Assembly: GCA_036378495.1 (NCBI GenBank)
Contig: DASUWI010000086.1
Coordinates: 1-22,676, forward strand
Length of the DNA stretch: 22,676 bases
DNA from: JAFALX01 sp036378495
GTDB taxonomy: Bacteria; Chloroflexota; Dormibacteria; Aeolococcales; Aeolococcaceae
Direction of reading: 5' to 3'
Shown piece by piece: positions 1-6,823 of this stretch. A model generated the notes under the pieces. It made no database searches. It saw only the letters and a program-made list of their open reading frames with translations, and was not told the DNA's origin. Position numbers and translations under genes: made by a program. How positions within the stretch are numbered: position 1 is the stretch's first letter; every line of letters begins with the position of its first letter.

Positions 1-660
1 CGTCGTGCGTGGGCGATCCTGCGTGGCGAAGGGATCACGGCCAACCGCAAGCGGGTGCAACGGCTGTGGCGCGAGGAAGGTTTGCGCGTGCCGCCGCAGC
101 GGATCAAGCGGCGCCGAGTCGGTACCAGCACGGTGCCCGCGGAACGCTTAGTGGCGACGCACCGGAATCATGTGTGGGCGTTGGACTTTCTCTTCGACGC
201 CACCAGTGACGGCAGGCCCATCAAGGCGCTTAGCGCCTGCGACGAGCACACTCGCGTGTCCGTGGGCGGTCACCTGGCTCGGTCGATCACGGCCGACCAC
301 GTCGCCGACATCCTCGACGGCGCCGTCGCCGAACACGGCGCGCCTGAGTTCTTGCGTTGCGACAACGGTCCCGAGTTCATCGCCGCCGCCGTGCGCGACT
401 GGTGCAGCTTCTCGGGAGTTGGTACGTCGTTCATCGAACCCGGGAGCCCGTGGCAGAACCCCTACGTGGAGAGCTTCAACGCGCGTGCCCGCGACGAGCT
501 CTTCAGCCGCGAAGTCTTCGACACCGTCCGCGAGGCGCGCGTCATGTACAAGGACTGGCGACATCGGTACAACCATCACCATCCGCACAGCGCGCTCGGC
601 TGGATGACACCGGCAGCGTTCGCGGCCGCGCAGCTGACGGCGACACCGGTGACGACGTGA
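1..660 (+). CDS. IS3-family transposase OrfB (integrase core), 5' partial
   Basis: This is the DDE integrase-type transposase that cuts and joins the ends of the element. The frame is open from base 1 and the start lies upstream of the window. The first visible residues (RRAWAILRGEGITANRKRVQ, then RLWREEGLRVP) match the HTH_21 segment before the rve domain of OrfB proteins. Catalytic residues are visible in order: Asp in WALDFLFD, Asp in CDNGPEF, and Glu in NPYVESFN, followed by the family's YNHHHPHSALG and TPAAFA motifs. In IS3 elements OrfB is normally made with OrfA by programmed frameshifting; OrfA is not in view. The catalytic core looks intact, so the element may be functional if its left part is whole. 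The family call is firm; the subgroup is not assigned. Confidence 0.93.
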   Translation, partial: RRAWAILRGEGITANRKRVQRLWREEGLRVPPQRIKRRRVGTSTVPAERLVATHRNHVWALDFLFDATSDGRPIKALSACDEHTRVSVGGHLARSITADHVADILDGAVAEHGAPEFLRCDNGPEFIAAAVRDWCSFSGVGTSFIEPGSPWQNPYVESFNARARDELFSREVFDTVREARVMYKDWRHRYNHHHPHSALGWMTPAAFAAAQLTATPVTT

Positions 661-814
661 TCGTGCAGCAAACGCGTCGTCGCCTTCAAACGCGTGCCAT
701 TGTGCGGCCCGTAGACGTCCGCAACGACGTCGCCATGGCCAGCAGCACCTGGCTCGCGCAGACACTCGCAGCTACCATCCATCGGCATCCCGCTCTCCCC
801 GGAGGGCGGACCAT

Positions 815-1987
815 CTACCCGCTGGTAACTCTCATTGAGGGTGGACCAATAAACGGGGTCCGGTCAGTGTCTCCGATGGCGGTGAAATTCCAGAAGGTTT
901 CACTGCCGATGTTGCCGACCAACACGAGACCGGTGTTGATCCCGATGCCGAACCTCGGCGACTGGCCGTCGCCGGCGATCGCGTCGATGCGGCCCTGGAT
1001 CTCGAGCGCAGCGCGGGCAGCGCGCAGCGCATGGTCGTGATGGCGCGTCGGCGCGTTGAAGATGGCCATGATCTCGTCTCCGGCAAACCCGATCGGAGTC
1101 CCTCCCTCGGCTGCAATGGCGGGCACGGCAAGCGCGAAGTACCGGTTGAGCACGGCCACGGCCAGATCTGGCCGCAGCGACTCGCTGAACGAGGTGAACC
1201 CCCGAAGATCAGCGAAGAGCACGGTCGCTTCCGTGAGCTCGCCGCCAAGCTGCAGCCGGCTCGGATCGGCCAGGAGTGTGGCTGCCACCTCGACTGACAG
1301 GTAGCGACGCACCAGTGCCCGGGCGGCTGCGAGCAGGCCTTCCCGTCCACCCTTGAAGCCCGCGAGCAGCACGAAGGCCACGGCCGTCACACCGCCGACG
1401 TTGAGGACGAACAGCACGCCGGCCAGCCACGACGGTACGACGTTGAACGGCCGATCCCACACCGCTCCGGCGGCCGCGCTCATCGCCAGGAGCACAAGGA
1501 AGACGGCGAGCCAGGGGGCGGCACGGCGCGGACCAAAGAAGAGAAGCGCTGCGAGGGGCGCGAAGAGTGCCCACATGCACACCGCACTCCCGCCCTGGAA
1601 TCCCCCGAGGATCCACATGAGCACAAACGGCAGGACCAGATAGGGGACGAGCTGGGTGCCTGCGAGCCAGATGAACGAGCGATGCCGGGAGAACAGCGCG
1701 ATGCTCGCAACCGCGAGGCCCGCGTACAGCCACGGAATCGACGCGGCCAGGTGCGCTCCCGCCAACCAATACACGCCGCCCCACAACAGGGCCAGCGGCA
1801 CGATGAGCATGGCGCTCAGCAAGACGAGCACCTTGCGGAGCGCCGTCTCCTCGTCATCGGTGGGATCGGCGCCGAGCCGCAGCGCGCCCCGGGCGATGCT
1901 GACGTAAGCGGCGACCCGTTTCCCCGCTCCGCCGGCGCGGTGCGTGTGGCCCTCGGCGTCCGCCGTGAAGTGTGCCGGCTCTCTCAT
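815..1987 (-). pseudogene. Membrane-bound class III adenylate/guanylate cyclase, 3'-truncated by the IS element
   Basis: Cyclases of this type make cAMP or cGMP. The ATG at 1987 gives 390 codons, of which the first ~373 are native. Residues 50-212 hold about six hydrophobic membrane segments. The class III catalytic domain starts near residue 230 (RRYLSVEVAATLL). The two metal-binding aspartates are present: D260 in FADLRGFTS and D304 in FAGDEIMAIF. The domain runs to NFTAIGDT (D373 is the adenine-recognising position in Rv1625c-like enzymes) and then changes to residues encoded by the IS end, stopping at 815. The expected VN-x-A-x-R segment, carrying the catalytic Asn and Arg of the family, is missing, so the product should be inactive. 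The lost 3' end is predicted on the other side of the element. An upstream ATG at 2113 is possible but would add only a basic, non-family tail. Confidence 0.85.
842..866. repeat. Right terminal inverted repeat of the IS element
   Basis: This is the terminal sequence of the element, reading TGACCGGACCCC inward on the minus strand. The left partner is outside the window, so the call rests on the family-like sequence and on its coincidence with the point where the cyclase frame is lost. The inner limit is approximate. Confidence 0.6.
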
Positions 1988-2142
1988 GGCGCCCACCGTA
2001 CGTGCGCAGGGAGGCGGTGTCGTCAGGAGTTCGCCCGACAATTCGCAGGGACTGTGCGGACGGCGTCGTCGTCGGTATCTCGGAAGATGAGAAGATCGCG
2101 CGTCGACGTGCAAAGCGTCACGGTCCGGCTGGAGGCGCGCGC

Positions 2143-2580
2143 ATCAGACCTCGAATCCACGTAATCACGCTGGCCGTTGACGACCTTGACCGCTCCGTGC
2201 ACTTCTATCGGGATGGCCTGGGGTTTGAAACCGAGGGAATCGTCGCGACAGAGTTCGCCGGAAGCGAGGAATACGCAGCTGGTGCGATAGCCCTCTTCCA
2301 TCTCGAGGGCGGTCTGATCCTGTCGGTGTATCCGCGCAGTGAGCTTGCGAAGGACGCGAGAATCGCGCCTGGGCCGGCCGTCAGTGGCTCGTTCAGCGTT
2401 GGTCAGCTGGTGGCCAGCAGAGAGGACGTTGACGCGCTCTTGGCTGCCGCCGAGTCTGCAGGCGCGCGCATCACAGCTCCTGCCTACGATCGCCCGTTCG
2501 GCATCTACTCCGGATACTTCCAAGACCCGGACGGGCATCTGTGGGAGGTGATCTGGAATCCGGCAATGGCGAACGCCTAG
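2143..2580 (+). CDS. VOC-superfamily (glyoxalase/bleomycin-resistance-like) protein
   Basis: This is a small vicinal oxygen chelate fold protein with two beta-alpha-beta-beta-beta units; the substrate is unknown. The first unit begins RIHVITLAVDDLDRSVHFY, with GLGF following, and the second ends in DPDGHLWEVIWNP, the usual C-terminal motif with its conserved Glu. The body is about 145 aa, normal for a single-domain VOC protein. The start is odd: the family N terminus falls at an ATC codon (2143) preceded by a good GGAGG (2131-2135) with 7-nt spacing. No in-frame ATG, GTG or TTG lies close by. The in-frame alternatives are GTG at 2017 or 2002 and ATG at 1972, which would add 42-57 residues unlike the family. 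It diverges from the cyclase gene. VOC call firm; start uncertain. Confidence 0.8.
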   Translation: MRPRIHVITLAVDDLDRSVHFYRDGLGFETEGIVATEFAGSEEYAAGAIALFHLEGGLILSVYPRSELAKDARIAPGPAVSGSFSVGQLVASREDVDALLAAAESAGARITAPAYDRPFGIYSGYFQDPDGHLWEVIWNPAMANA

Positions 2581-2705
2581 GTCGGACGTTGCGCGCCACC
2601 GGCCCGCCGTTCTTGCGTCAGTGTTCCCGAGTGGCCCGGCGGCATCCGGGCTGCCCGCCGCCGGCTGCGTCACGGTCGGCGACCGCCGCGGTTGCTGAGT
2701 GCGTA

Positions 2706-2730
2706 GGGCGGGGCACCACATGCCCCGCCC
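2706..2730. terminator. Perfect hairpin between convergent genes
   Basis: GGGCGGGGCA (2706-2715) pairs perfectly with TGCCCCGCCC (2721-2730) across a 5-nt loop. It lies between the ends of two convergent genes (2580 plus, 2741 minus), so it can serve both. There is no T-tract on either side, so intrinsic strength is uncertain; in GC-rich actinobacteria such U-less hairpins are common at gene ends. Confidence 0.65.
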
Positions 2731-2740
2731 TTCGCCTGTC

Positions 2741-3139
2741 TTACAGGCAGCGGCGCCCGGTGCGCGCTGCCACCGCGCACTGCAGCGTGAAGCCCGCGGT
2801 CAGGATCACCAGGTACGCGGCCACCACGAGCTCCCACCACTCGTGCCACGAGAGGGGAGTGGCGGGCAGCGCTGCCACCGCCAGCCCCACCAGGCCGAGC
2901 GGAGTCCAGCCGAGGCCGGTCACCACGCAGTGCGTCTCCCGGCAGTGCCAGAAGTTCAGCACGCAGTACGTGCCCGACATCAGCACCCACGCGCTCGCCA
3001 CCGCCAGGCCGGCGCGCCCGGTCAGCGCCGAGGTGCCACCAAGGAAGGCGATGGCGAGCACGACGCCGAGCGGACCTCGAACGAGCGATCCGGTCACGCG
3101 GAGATAGGCGGTCATCGGGGTCGGCATCGTTCCGGTCAT
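2741..3139 (-). CDS. Small four-helix membrane protein with Cys/His loop
   Basis: A 132-aa hydrophobic protein with about four membrane segments (roughly residues 22-38, 43-58, 78-95 and 103-122). Between segments two and three is a Cys/His-rich stretch, GTYCVLNFWHCRETHCVVTG, which could bind metal or form disulfides. I recognise it only as a conserved-looking type, not as a named family. The ATG at 3139 has AGAGGAG 7 nt upstream. It is divergent from the ArsR-type gene at 3202, with a palindromic operator between them, so it is the likely target of that regulator. It may sense or handle a metal or redox signal, but that is inference. Confidence 0.75.
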   Translation of the reverse strand: MTGTMPTPMTAYLRVTGSLVRGPLGVVLAIAFLGGTSALTGRAGLAVASAWVLMSGTYCVLNFWHCRETHCVVTGLGWTPLGLVGLAVAALPATPLSWHEWWELVVAAYLVILTAGFTLQCAVAARTGRRCL

Positions 3140-3181
3140 CGGAGGCGCTCCTCTTTGCTGTCCTGGCCCGTTCGTGGGTTC

Positions 3182-3199
3182 ATTGGACTATAGTCCAAT
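3182..3199. promoter_or_regulatory. Perfect 18-bp palindromic operator between divergent genes
   Basis: ATTGGACTATAGTCCAAT is perfectly symmetric. Its core contains TATAGT on both strands, a good -10 hexamer in each direction. The plus-strand hexamer (3189-3194) ends 7 nt before the ATG at 3202. This suggests a leaderless ArsR-type transcript and direct autorepression, with simultaneous control of the divergent membrane protein gene. Confidence 0.75.
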
Positions 3200-3201
3200 C
3201 A

Positions 3202-3795
3202 ATGGATAGGAGTCCAGCGACGCGATGGCACTCGATGCACAAGGCGCTGTCCGACCCTTTGCGCATCCGTCTCTTCGAGCTGCTCGCTGCCCGGCCGCAG
3301 TCAGCGAAGGAGCTCGCCGCCGCCGTCCGCATGCCGCCCGACCGCCTCTACCACCATCTGGCGCAGCTGGAGGAGGCCGGCCTGATCGTGGTGGCCGACT
3401 ACCGCCGGCTCGACCGCGGCAAGGTGGAGCGCGTGTACGCGCCCGCCGGCAGCGAGCCGCCCGGCGAGGCGGCGGCACCGATCGAGCTGGCGCAGTTCCT
3501 CGGGGCGATGCTCGAGGCCACGCGGGCCGACATCACGGCGGCCGCGATGGCGCGCGAGGCCGGCGAGCGCCGCGAGATCGAGCTGATGCGCAGTGTCGTG
3601 TGCCTCAACGACGCGCACGTGGCGGAGCTCGGCGCGCAGCTTGCCCAGCTCGTCGTCGCGGCGCAGGAGAACCCCGACCCCGACGGCGCGTTCACGACCG
3701 TCGTGTGGACCCTCGTCGACCGGCAGCCCCGGCAGACGCGGGCAGCTCGGCCAGCCGCCGCTCGAGAAAGCGCCGCTCCGCCCCGTCCTCGGTGA
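3202..3795 (+). CDS. ArsR/HTH_20-type transcriptional regulator
   Basis: A winged-helix repressor of about 197 aa. The N-terminal domain (residues 8-80) starts with WHSMHKALSDPLRIRLFELL, continues with SAKELAAAVRMPPDRLYHHL (recognition helix) and has a basic wing ending in GKVERVYAP. The rest is a helical ligand-binding or dimerisation region with no visible metal-binding Cys pair, so a classical metal sensor is unlikely. The start was chosen because it lies just past the palindromic operator and has a -10-like hexamer 7 nt upstream; there is no Shine-Dalgarno. Met12 is an alternative. The C-terminal tail after VVWTLVDRQPR is low-complexity and overlaps the sigma factor gene on the opposite strand by 104 bp. 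It probably represses itself and the divergent membrane protein gene. Confidence 0.88.
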   Translation: MDRSPATRWHSMHKALSDPLRIRLFELLAARPQSAKELAAAVRMPPDRLYHHLAQLEEAGLIVVADYRRLDRGKVERVYAPAGSEPPGEAAAPIELAQFLGAMLEATRADITAAAMAREAGERREIELMRSVVCLNDAHVAELGAQLAQLVVAAQENPDPDGAFTTVVWTLVDRQPRQTRAARPAAARESAAPPRPR

Positions 3796-4915
3796 GCGCC
3801 AGCGCCCGGTCGTAGGCGGCGCGTGCGTCGTCGACGCGGCCGGCGCGCCACAGCAGGTCGGCCCGGGTTGCGTGCAAGTAGCGGAAGTCGTGGAGCGGCA
3901 GCGCGTCCACGATGCGCAGCGCGGCCTCAGCGCCGTCCACCTCGGCCAATGCGATGGCGCGGTTCAGCTCGACAACCGGGGAGTCCGTGAGGCGGCCGAG
4001 CTCACCGTAGAGCGCGGCGATCTCCGCCCAGTCGCAGTCGTCGTCGGCGTGCAGCGACGCGATCGCCGCCTGCAGCACGTAGGGTCCGCGGCCACCCAGG
4101 GCGACGGCACGGCCCAGCGCAGCGCGGCCCGCGTCGATCTGCCGCACATTCCAGCGCGAGCGATCCTGCTCGGTGAGCAGCACCAGCTCGCCATCGTCGA
4201 AGCGCGCGTCACGCCGCGAGTCGTGCAGCAGCATCATCGCCAGCAGGCCGTACACCTCGGGCTCGTCGGGCAGCAGCTCGGCCAGCGCGTGGCCCAGCCA
4301 GAGCGCCTCCGAGGCGAGCTCGTCGCGGCCGCTGTAGCCCTCGTTGAAGATCAGGTACACCACCGCGAGCACCGCCGCCAGCCGGTCGGCGAGCAGGTCG
4401 CGCGGCGGCACGCGGAAGGGGATGCCTGCCGCCTTGATCTTGCGCTTGGCGCGGACCAGCCGCTGCGCCATCGTGGCCTCGGGGACGAGAAACGCTCGCG
4501 CGATCTCGGTCGTGGTCAGCCCGCCCAGCGTGCGCAGCGTGAGCGCCACCTGCGCGTCGAGGCTCAGCGCGGGATGGCAGCACGTGAACACGAGCTCCAC
4601 GCGCTCGTCGCGGAAGGTGGACATCGTCATCGAGTCCGTGGCCTCGAGGTGGACATCGGACAGCGGCATGCGCGTGATCGTCTGGTCGCGGCGGATGCGA
4701 TCGATCGCGCGGTTGCGAGCGGTGACCGTGAGCCACGCCCGCGGGTTCTTCGGAATGCCGGAAGCAGGCCAGCGCTCGGCGGCGATGGCGAACGCCTCCT
4801 GCGCGGCTTCCTCGGCGAGGTCGAAGTCACCGAGGAAGCCGATGAGGGTGGCCAGGACACGGCCCCACTCCTCGCGGAAGACCTCTTCGAGGGTCGCTAC
4901 CAGTACGTCTCGCAC
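3692..4915 (-). CDS. ECF42-type RNA polymerase sigma factor with C-terminal TPR-like extension
   Basis: An extracytoplasmic-function sigma factor of 407 aa, about twice the usual ECF length. Sigma region 2 (residues 5-75) includes EEAAQEAFAIAAERWP and NPRAWLTVTARNRAIDRIRR. Region 4 includes LRTLGGLTTTEIARAFLVPE and AQRLVRAKRKI. The long C-terminal part, including YLIFNEGYSG, LLPDEPEVYGLLAMMLLHDSR and ELNRAIALAEVDG, matches the helical extension that defines the ECF42 group, reported to be needed for activity. The family is genetically linked to DGPF/YCII proteins, as here. I start it at GTG 4915, 19 nt inside the YCII gene, because homology begins with VRDVLVATLEEVFREEW; the frame is open to 4996 without family-like sequence. 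No anti-sigma gene is adjacent. Its C terminus overlaps the convergent ArsR gene. Confidence 0.88.
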   Translation of the reverse strand: MRDVLVATLEEVFREEWGRVLATLIGFLGDFDLAEEAAQEAFAIAAERWPASGIPKNPRAWLTVTARNRAIDRIRRDQTITRMPLSDVHLEATDSMTMSTFRDERVELVFTCCHPALSLDAQVALTLRTLGGLTTTEIARAFLVPEATMAQRLVRAKRKIKAAGIPFRVPPRDLLADRLAAVLAVVYLIFNEGYSGRDELASEALWLGHALAELLPDEPEVYGLLAMMLLHDSRRDARFDDGELVLLTEQDRSRWNVRQIDAGRAALGRAVALGGRGPYVLQAAIASLHADDDCDWAEIAALYGELGRLTDSPVVELNRAIALAEVDGAEAALRIVDALPLHDFRYLHATRADLLWRAGRVDDARAAYDRALALTEDGAERRFLERRLAELPASAGAAGRRGSTRRS

Positions 4916-5256
4916 GGCCGGATCTCGATCGCCCCGCCGAGCCGGGCGGCGGGGACGCGCGACGCCACCTCGATGGCGCCATCGAGATCTTCGCATTCGA
5001 GGACGAAGAACCCGCCCGCGGCTTCCTTCATGCCGACAAAGGGGCCGTCCGTGGTCAGTGTCTTGCCGCTCTGCACCCGAACGGTGGTGGCGTTCGCCGG
5101 CAGGCCCATGGGGACTCCGGGTGTCACACCCGGGGTCTCGTTGAGCTTGCCGTAGTCGGTGTAGATCTGTTGCTTCTGGTCGGCGGGCATCGCCTCCCAG
5201 GCTTCCGAGTGCGGCAGCGGAGTCGAGCCCTGGTAGATCAACATCACGTACTTCAT
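4897..5256 (-). CDS. DGPF/YCII-domain protein
   Basis: A 119-aa YCII-fold protein carrying the TDGPF motif (TTDGPFVGMKE) that names the DGPF group, then GGFFVLECEDLDGAIEVAS and a closing IEIRPC. The biochemical role is unknown; proteins of this type are standard partners or targets of ECF42 sigma factors. The ATG at 5256 has a perfect AGGAGG 7 nt upstream, which makes the start secure. The 3' end overlaps the sigma factor start, so the two are co-transcribed and probably translationally coupled. ECF42 factors are thought to drive their own DGPF operon, but no sigma-specific promoter could be assigned from one sequence. Confidence 0.9.
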   Translation of the reverse strand: MKYVMLIYQGSTPLPHSEAWEAMPADQKQQIYTDYGKLNETPGVTPGVPMGLPANATTVRVQSGKTLTTDGPFVGMKEAAGGFFVLECEDLDGAIEVASRVPAARLGGAIEIRPCETYW

Positions 5257-5352
5257 CGCGGTTCCTCCTGTGGTTCTGCGTGGAACAGACCTAGCAGGAC
5301 GAACGAGGAGGGCCGAAATCGACAGCCGACCCCCGCCCGAGCGAGCGAACGG

Positions 5353-5469
5353 TTAGGGCAGCTTCTCCGTGGCGGTGACCACCCGGCGGCGGTGCGCCAC
5401 CATCCAGCCGTCCCGCGAGCCGCCGAGCTCGTGGTGCTCGTCATCGATCTGCGAGAGGACCACATACCC
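5353..5469 (-). pseudogene. Possible C-terminal remnant of an NTF2/SnoaL-like gene
   Basis: A 38-codon open stretch on the minus strand, bounded by stops at both ends and without a start codon near its left limit. It reads DDEHHELGGSRDGWMVAHRR and ends VVTATEKLP. The pattern of a DEHH-type strand followed by DGWxxAHRR resembles the last strands of SnoaL/NTF2-like proteins. There is no upstream part, because the region above 5470 is the start of another gene. It may be a decayed fragment left by a rearrangement; chance coding in high-GC DNA is the alternative. Confidence 0.35.
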
Positions 5470-5476
5470 TTACCCC

Positions 5477-5842
5477 ATGGCACGCATCGAGATCGACTCC
5501 CGCACCCTGACCGTGCATATGGAAGGCGCCGATCGCCTGCTCGCCCTGAAGAGCTCCGTCAGCGTCCCGCTCGAGCATGTGGCCGGAGCTGACGTCGATC
5601 TCGCCGACGCTTCGCGCATCTACCACGGGCTGCGACTGCCCGGCACGAGCCTGCCCGGGGTCGTCACGGCCGGAAGCTTCCTGCGCAGCGGCGAGTGGTC
5701 ATTCTGGGACGTGCACGACCCGGCGAAGGCGATCGTGATCCGCCTCCACGATGAGCACTACGCCAAGCTCGTGGTCGGCGTCGACGACCCCGAAGCTGCA
5801 GTGCAGCAGATCGAGGGTGCGCTCGACCAGCGGAACACCTGA
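5477..5842 (+). CDS. Small PH-like-domain conserved protein
   Basis: A 121-aa soluble protein with alternating beta-strand pattern. I recognise the type (start ARIEIDSRTLTVHMEGADRL, then ALKSSVSVPLEHV, GLRLPGTSLPGVVTAGSF, FWDVHDPAKAIVIRL and a closing VVGVDDPEAAVQQIE helix) as a conserved hypothetical group with a bacterial pleckstrin-homology-like fold, common in actinobacteria and bacilli. Function is unknown. The ATG at 5477 was chosen over the longer open frame because homology begins there. There is no Shine-Dalgarno, but TACCCT (5465-5470) ends 6 nt upstream, consistent with leaderless transcription. It converges on the GNAT gene with only 13 nt between the stops. Confidence 0.85.
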   Translation: MARIEIDSRTLTVHMEGADRLLALKSSVSVPLEHVAGADVDLADASRIYHGLRLPGTSLPGVVTAGSFLRSGEWSFWDVHDPAKAIVIRLHDEHYAKLVVGVDDPEAAVQQIEGALDQRNT

Positions 5843-5855
5843 TACCGCGCGCCGT

Positions 5856-6770
5856 CTACAGAAACATCGGCGGGCCGAAGGTGATGAACCGGTCGAACCG
5901 TCCGAACGGCCGGCTCGACATCTGCAGGTTGATCCAGGGATCCAGCTGAAAACCGCGGCTCAACAGATGTCGCGTGGCGACCTCGTTCGGAGCGGGGACG
6001 TGAAAGTCCAGGCGCGCGACGCCGGCCGTGCAGGCTCGCTCCTCGACGTCGAGCAGGATGCCCGGCGTATCGCGTGAGTCGAGCACCGCGACAGGCCCCA
6101 CACCACGCTCGCCGACGAACGCGAAGCCGGCCGGCTGATCGCCCCGGAGGTACAGGATCCCCTGGCGATCGCCGAGCAGCCACTGAATGTCGGCGTCGTC
6201 GCGCGCGTACTCGAGGACGGCGGACTCGATGCCACGCACCAGGTGCCGGTCGGGTTCCGCGTCGACGTCGATCACTCGCGCCGTCAGGTCACCGTCCATC
6301 GACGCGTGCGCAGGTGTGCCAACCAACGAGAAGAAGGGGAAGCGCGCGACGGTGCCGGCGCGTACGTACCGGCTCTGGGCGCGCATGTCCGTCGTCGCGA
6401 TGATCGAACGCACCTCACCGCGGCCGGCGGGAAACGCGCGCTCGAGCAGCGACCGCCCGACGCCCGCCGACTGATGCCCGGGGAGCACGAAGAACTCGGT
6501 CAGCTCCAGCAGGCCGCCGCGCGCGATGGAGCGGGCGTATCCGATCACGTCACCGCTCCGGGGCTCTTGAGCGAGCCACCACTCCGCCGCGTGCGCGGCG
6601 AGAAACCTGTGCAGTGACTCACCACCCGCCCACCACTCGGCGGCCGAGCCGTCCAGTGTCACCGCATGCCGCCGGGCGAGGTCGGTGACCGATGCCCACA
6701 TGACGGCGTGACAGGCCTCGGCGTCGTCGGGGGTGGCACGACGGATGGTCGGTGAGTGCGGCAACGTCAT
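5856..6770 (-). CDS. Tandem-GNAT acetyltransferase-like protein
   Basis: A 304-aa cytoplasmic protein made of two GNAT folds. The N-terminal unit starts TIRRATPDDAEACHAVMW and has the acetyl-CoA loop in LTEFFVLPGHQSAGVGRSLL (Q-x-x-G-x-G type), so it can probably bind acetyl-CoA. The C-terminal unit (about residues 165-300) has GDQPAGFAFVG and ends GFQLDPWINLQM, a degenerate GNAT pattern without a clear pyrophosphate loop. Substrate unknown. ATG 6770 is chosen because the preceding open frame (to 7001) is basic, low-complexity sequence antisense to the end of the upstream gene. A TATCGT hexamer 8 nt upstream fits a leaderless promoter. It follows the M50 protease gene by 53 nt on the same strand, but no functional link is evident. 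Confidence 0.85.
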   Translation of the reverse strand: MTLPHSPTIRRATPDDAEACHAVMWASVTDLARRHAVTLDGSAAEWWAGGESLHRFLAAHAAEWWLAQEPRSGDVIGYARSIARGGLLELTEFFVLPGHQSAGVGRSLLERAFPAGRGEVRSIIATTDMRAQSRYVRAGTVARFPFFSLVGTPAHASMDGDLTARVIDVDAEPDRHLVRGIESAVLEYARDDADIQWLLGDRQGILYLRGDQPAGFAFVGERGVGPVAVLDSRDTPGILLDVEERACTAGVARLDFHVPAPNEVATRHLLSRGFQLDPWINLQMSSRPFGRFDRFITFGPPMFL

Positions 6771-6823
6771 CGCGCATGACGATACCGAGGAGCAGGCAGC
6801 AGGGGAGGGTGCGTCAGTGACGT

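Larger units (their letters stand above)
1..866 (+). mobile_element. IS3-family insertion sequence, right-hand part
   Basis: This is the 3' portion of an insertion sequence whose left end lies outside the window. It holds the end of an OrfB-type DDE transposase, about 200 nt of non-coding sequence, and a right terminus ending in ...GGTCCGGTCA at 866. Read inward from that end, the sequence starts TGACCGGACCCCGTTTATTG, a typical IS3-like terminal repeat beginning TG. The boundary is placed at 866 because the native frame of the cyclase gene on the other strand is recognisable up to about 867-870 and turns into unrelated residues exactly there. The left repeat and target duplication cannot be seen. 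The 206 nt between the transposase stop and the terminus is longer than usual for this family, so some extra sequence may have been acquired. Confidence 0.8.

Noticed and set aside
2699..3193. Plus-strand open frames opposite the small membrane protein
   Set aside because: Arg/Pro/His-rich composition typical of antisense frames in GC-rich DNA; the minus-strand frame has membrane segments and a good ribosome site.
5253..5483. Minus-strand 76-codon open frame between the YCII and PH-like genes
   Set aside because: Composition is not protein-like and it runs across the YCII ribosome site; the adjacent frame with the SnoaL-like remnant is more convincing.
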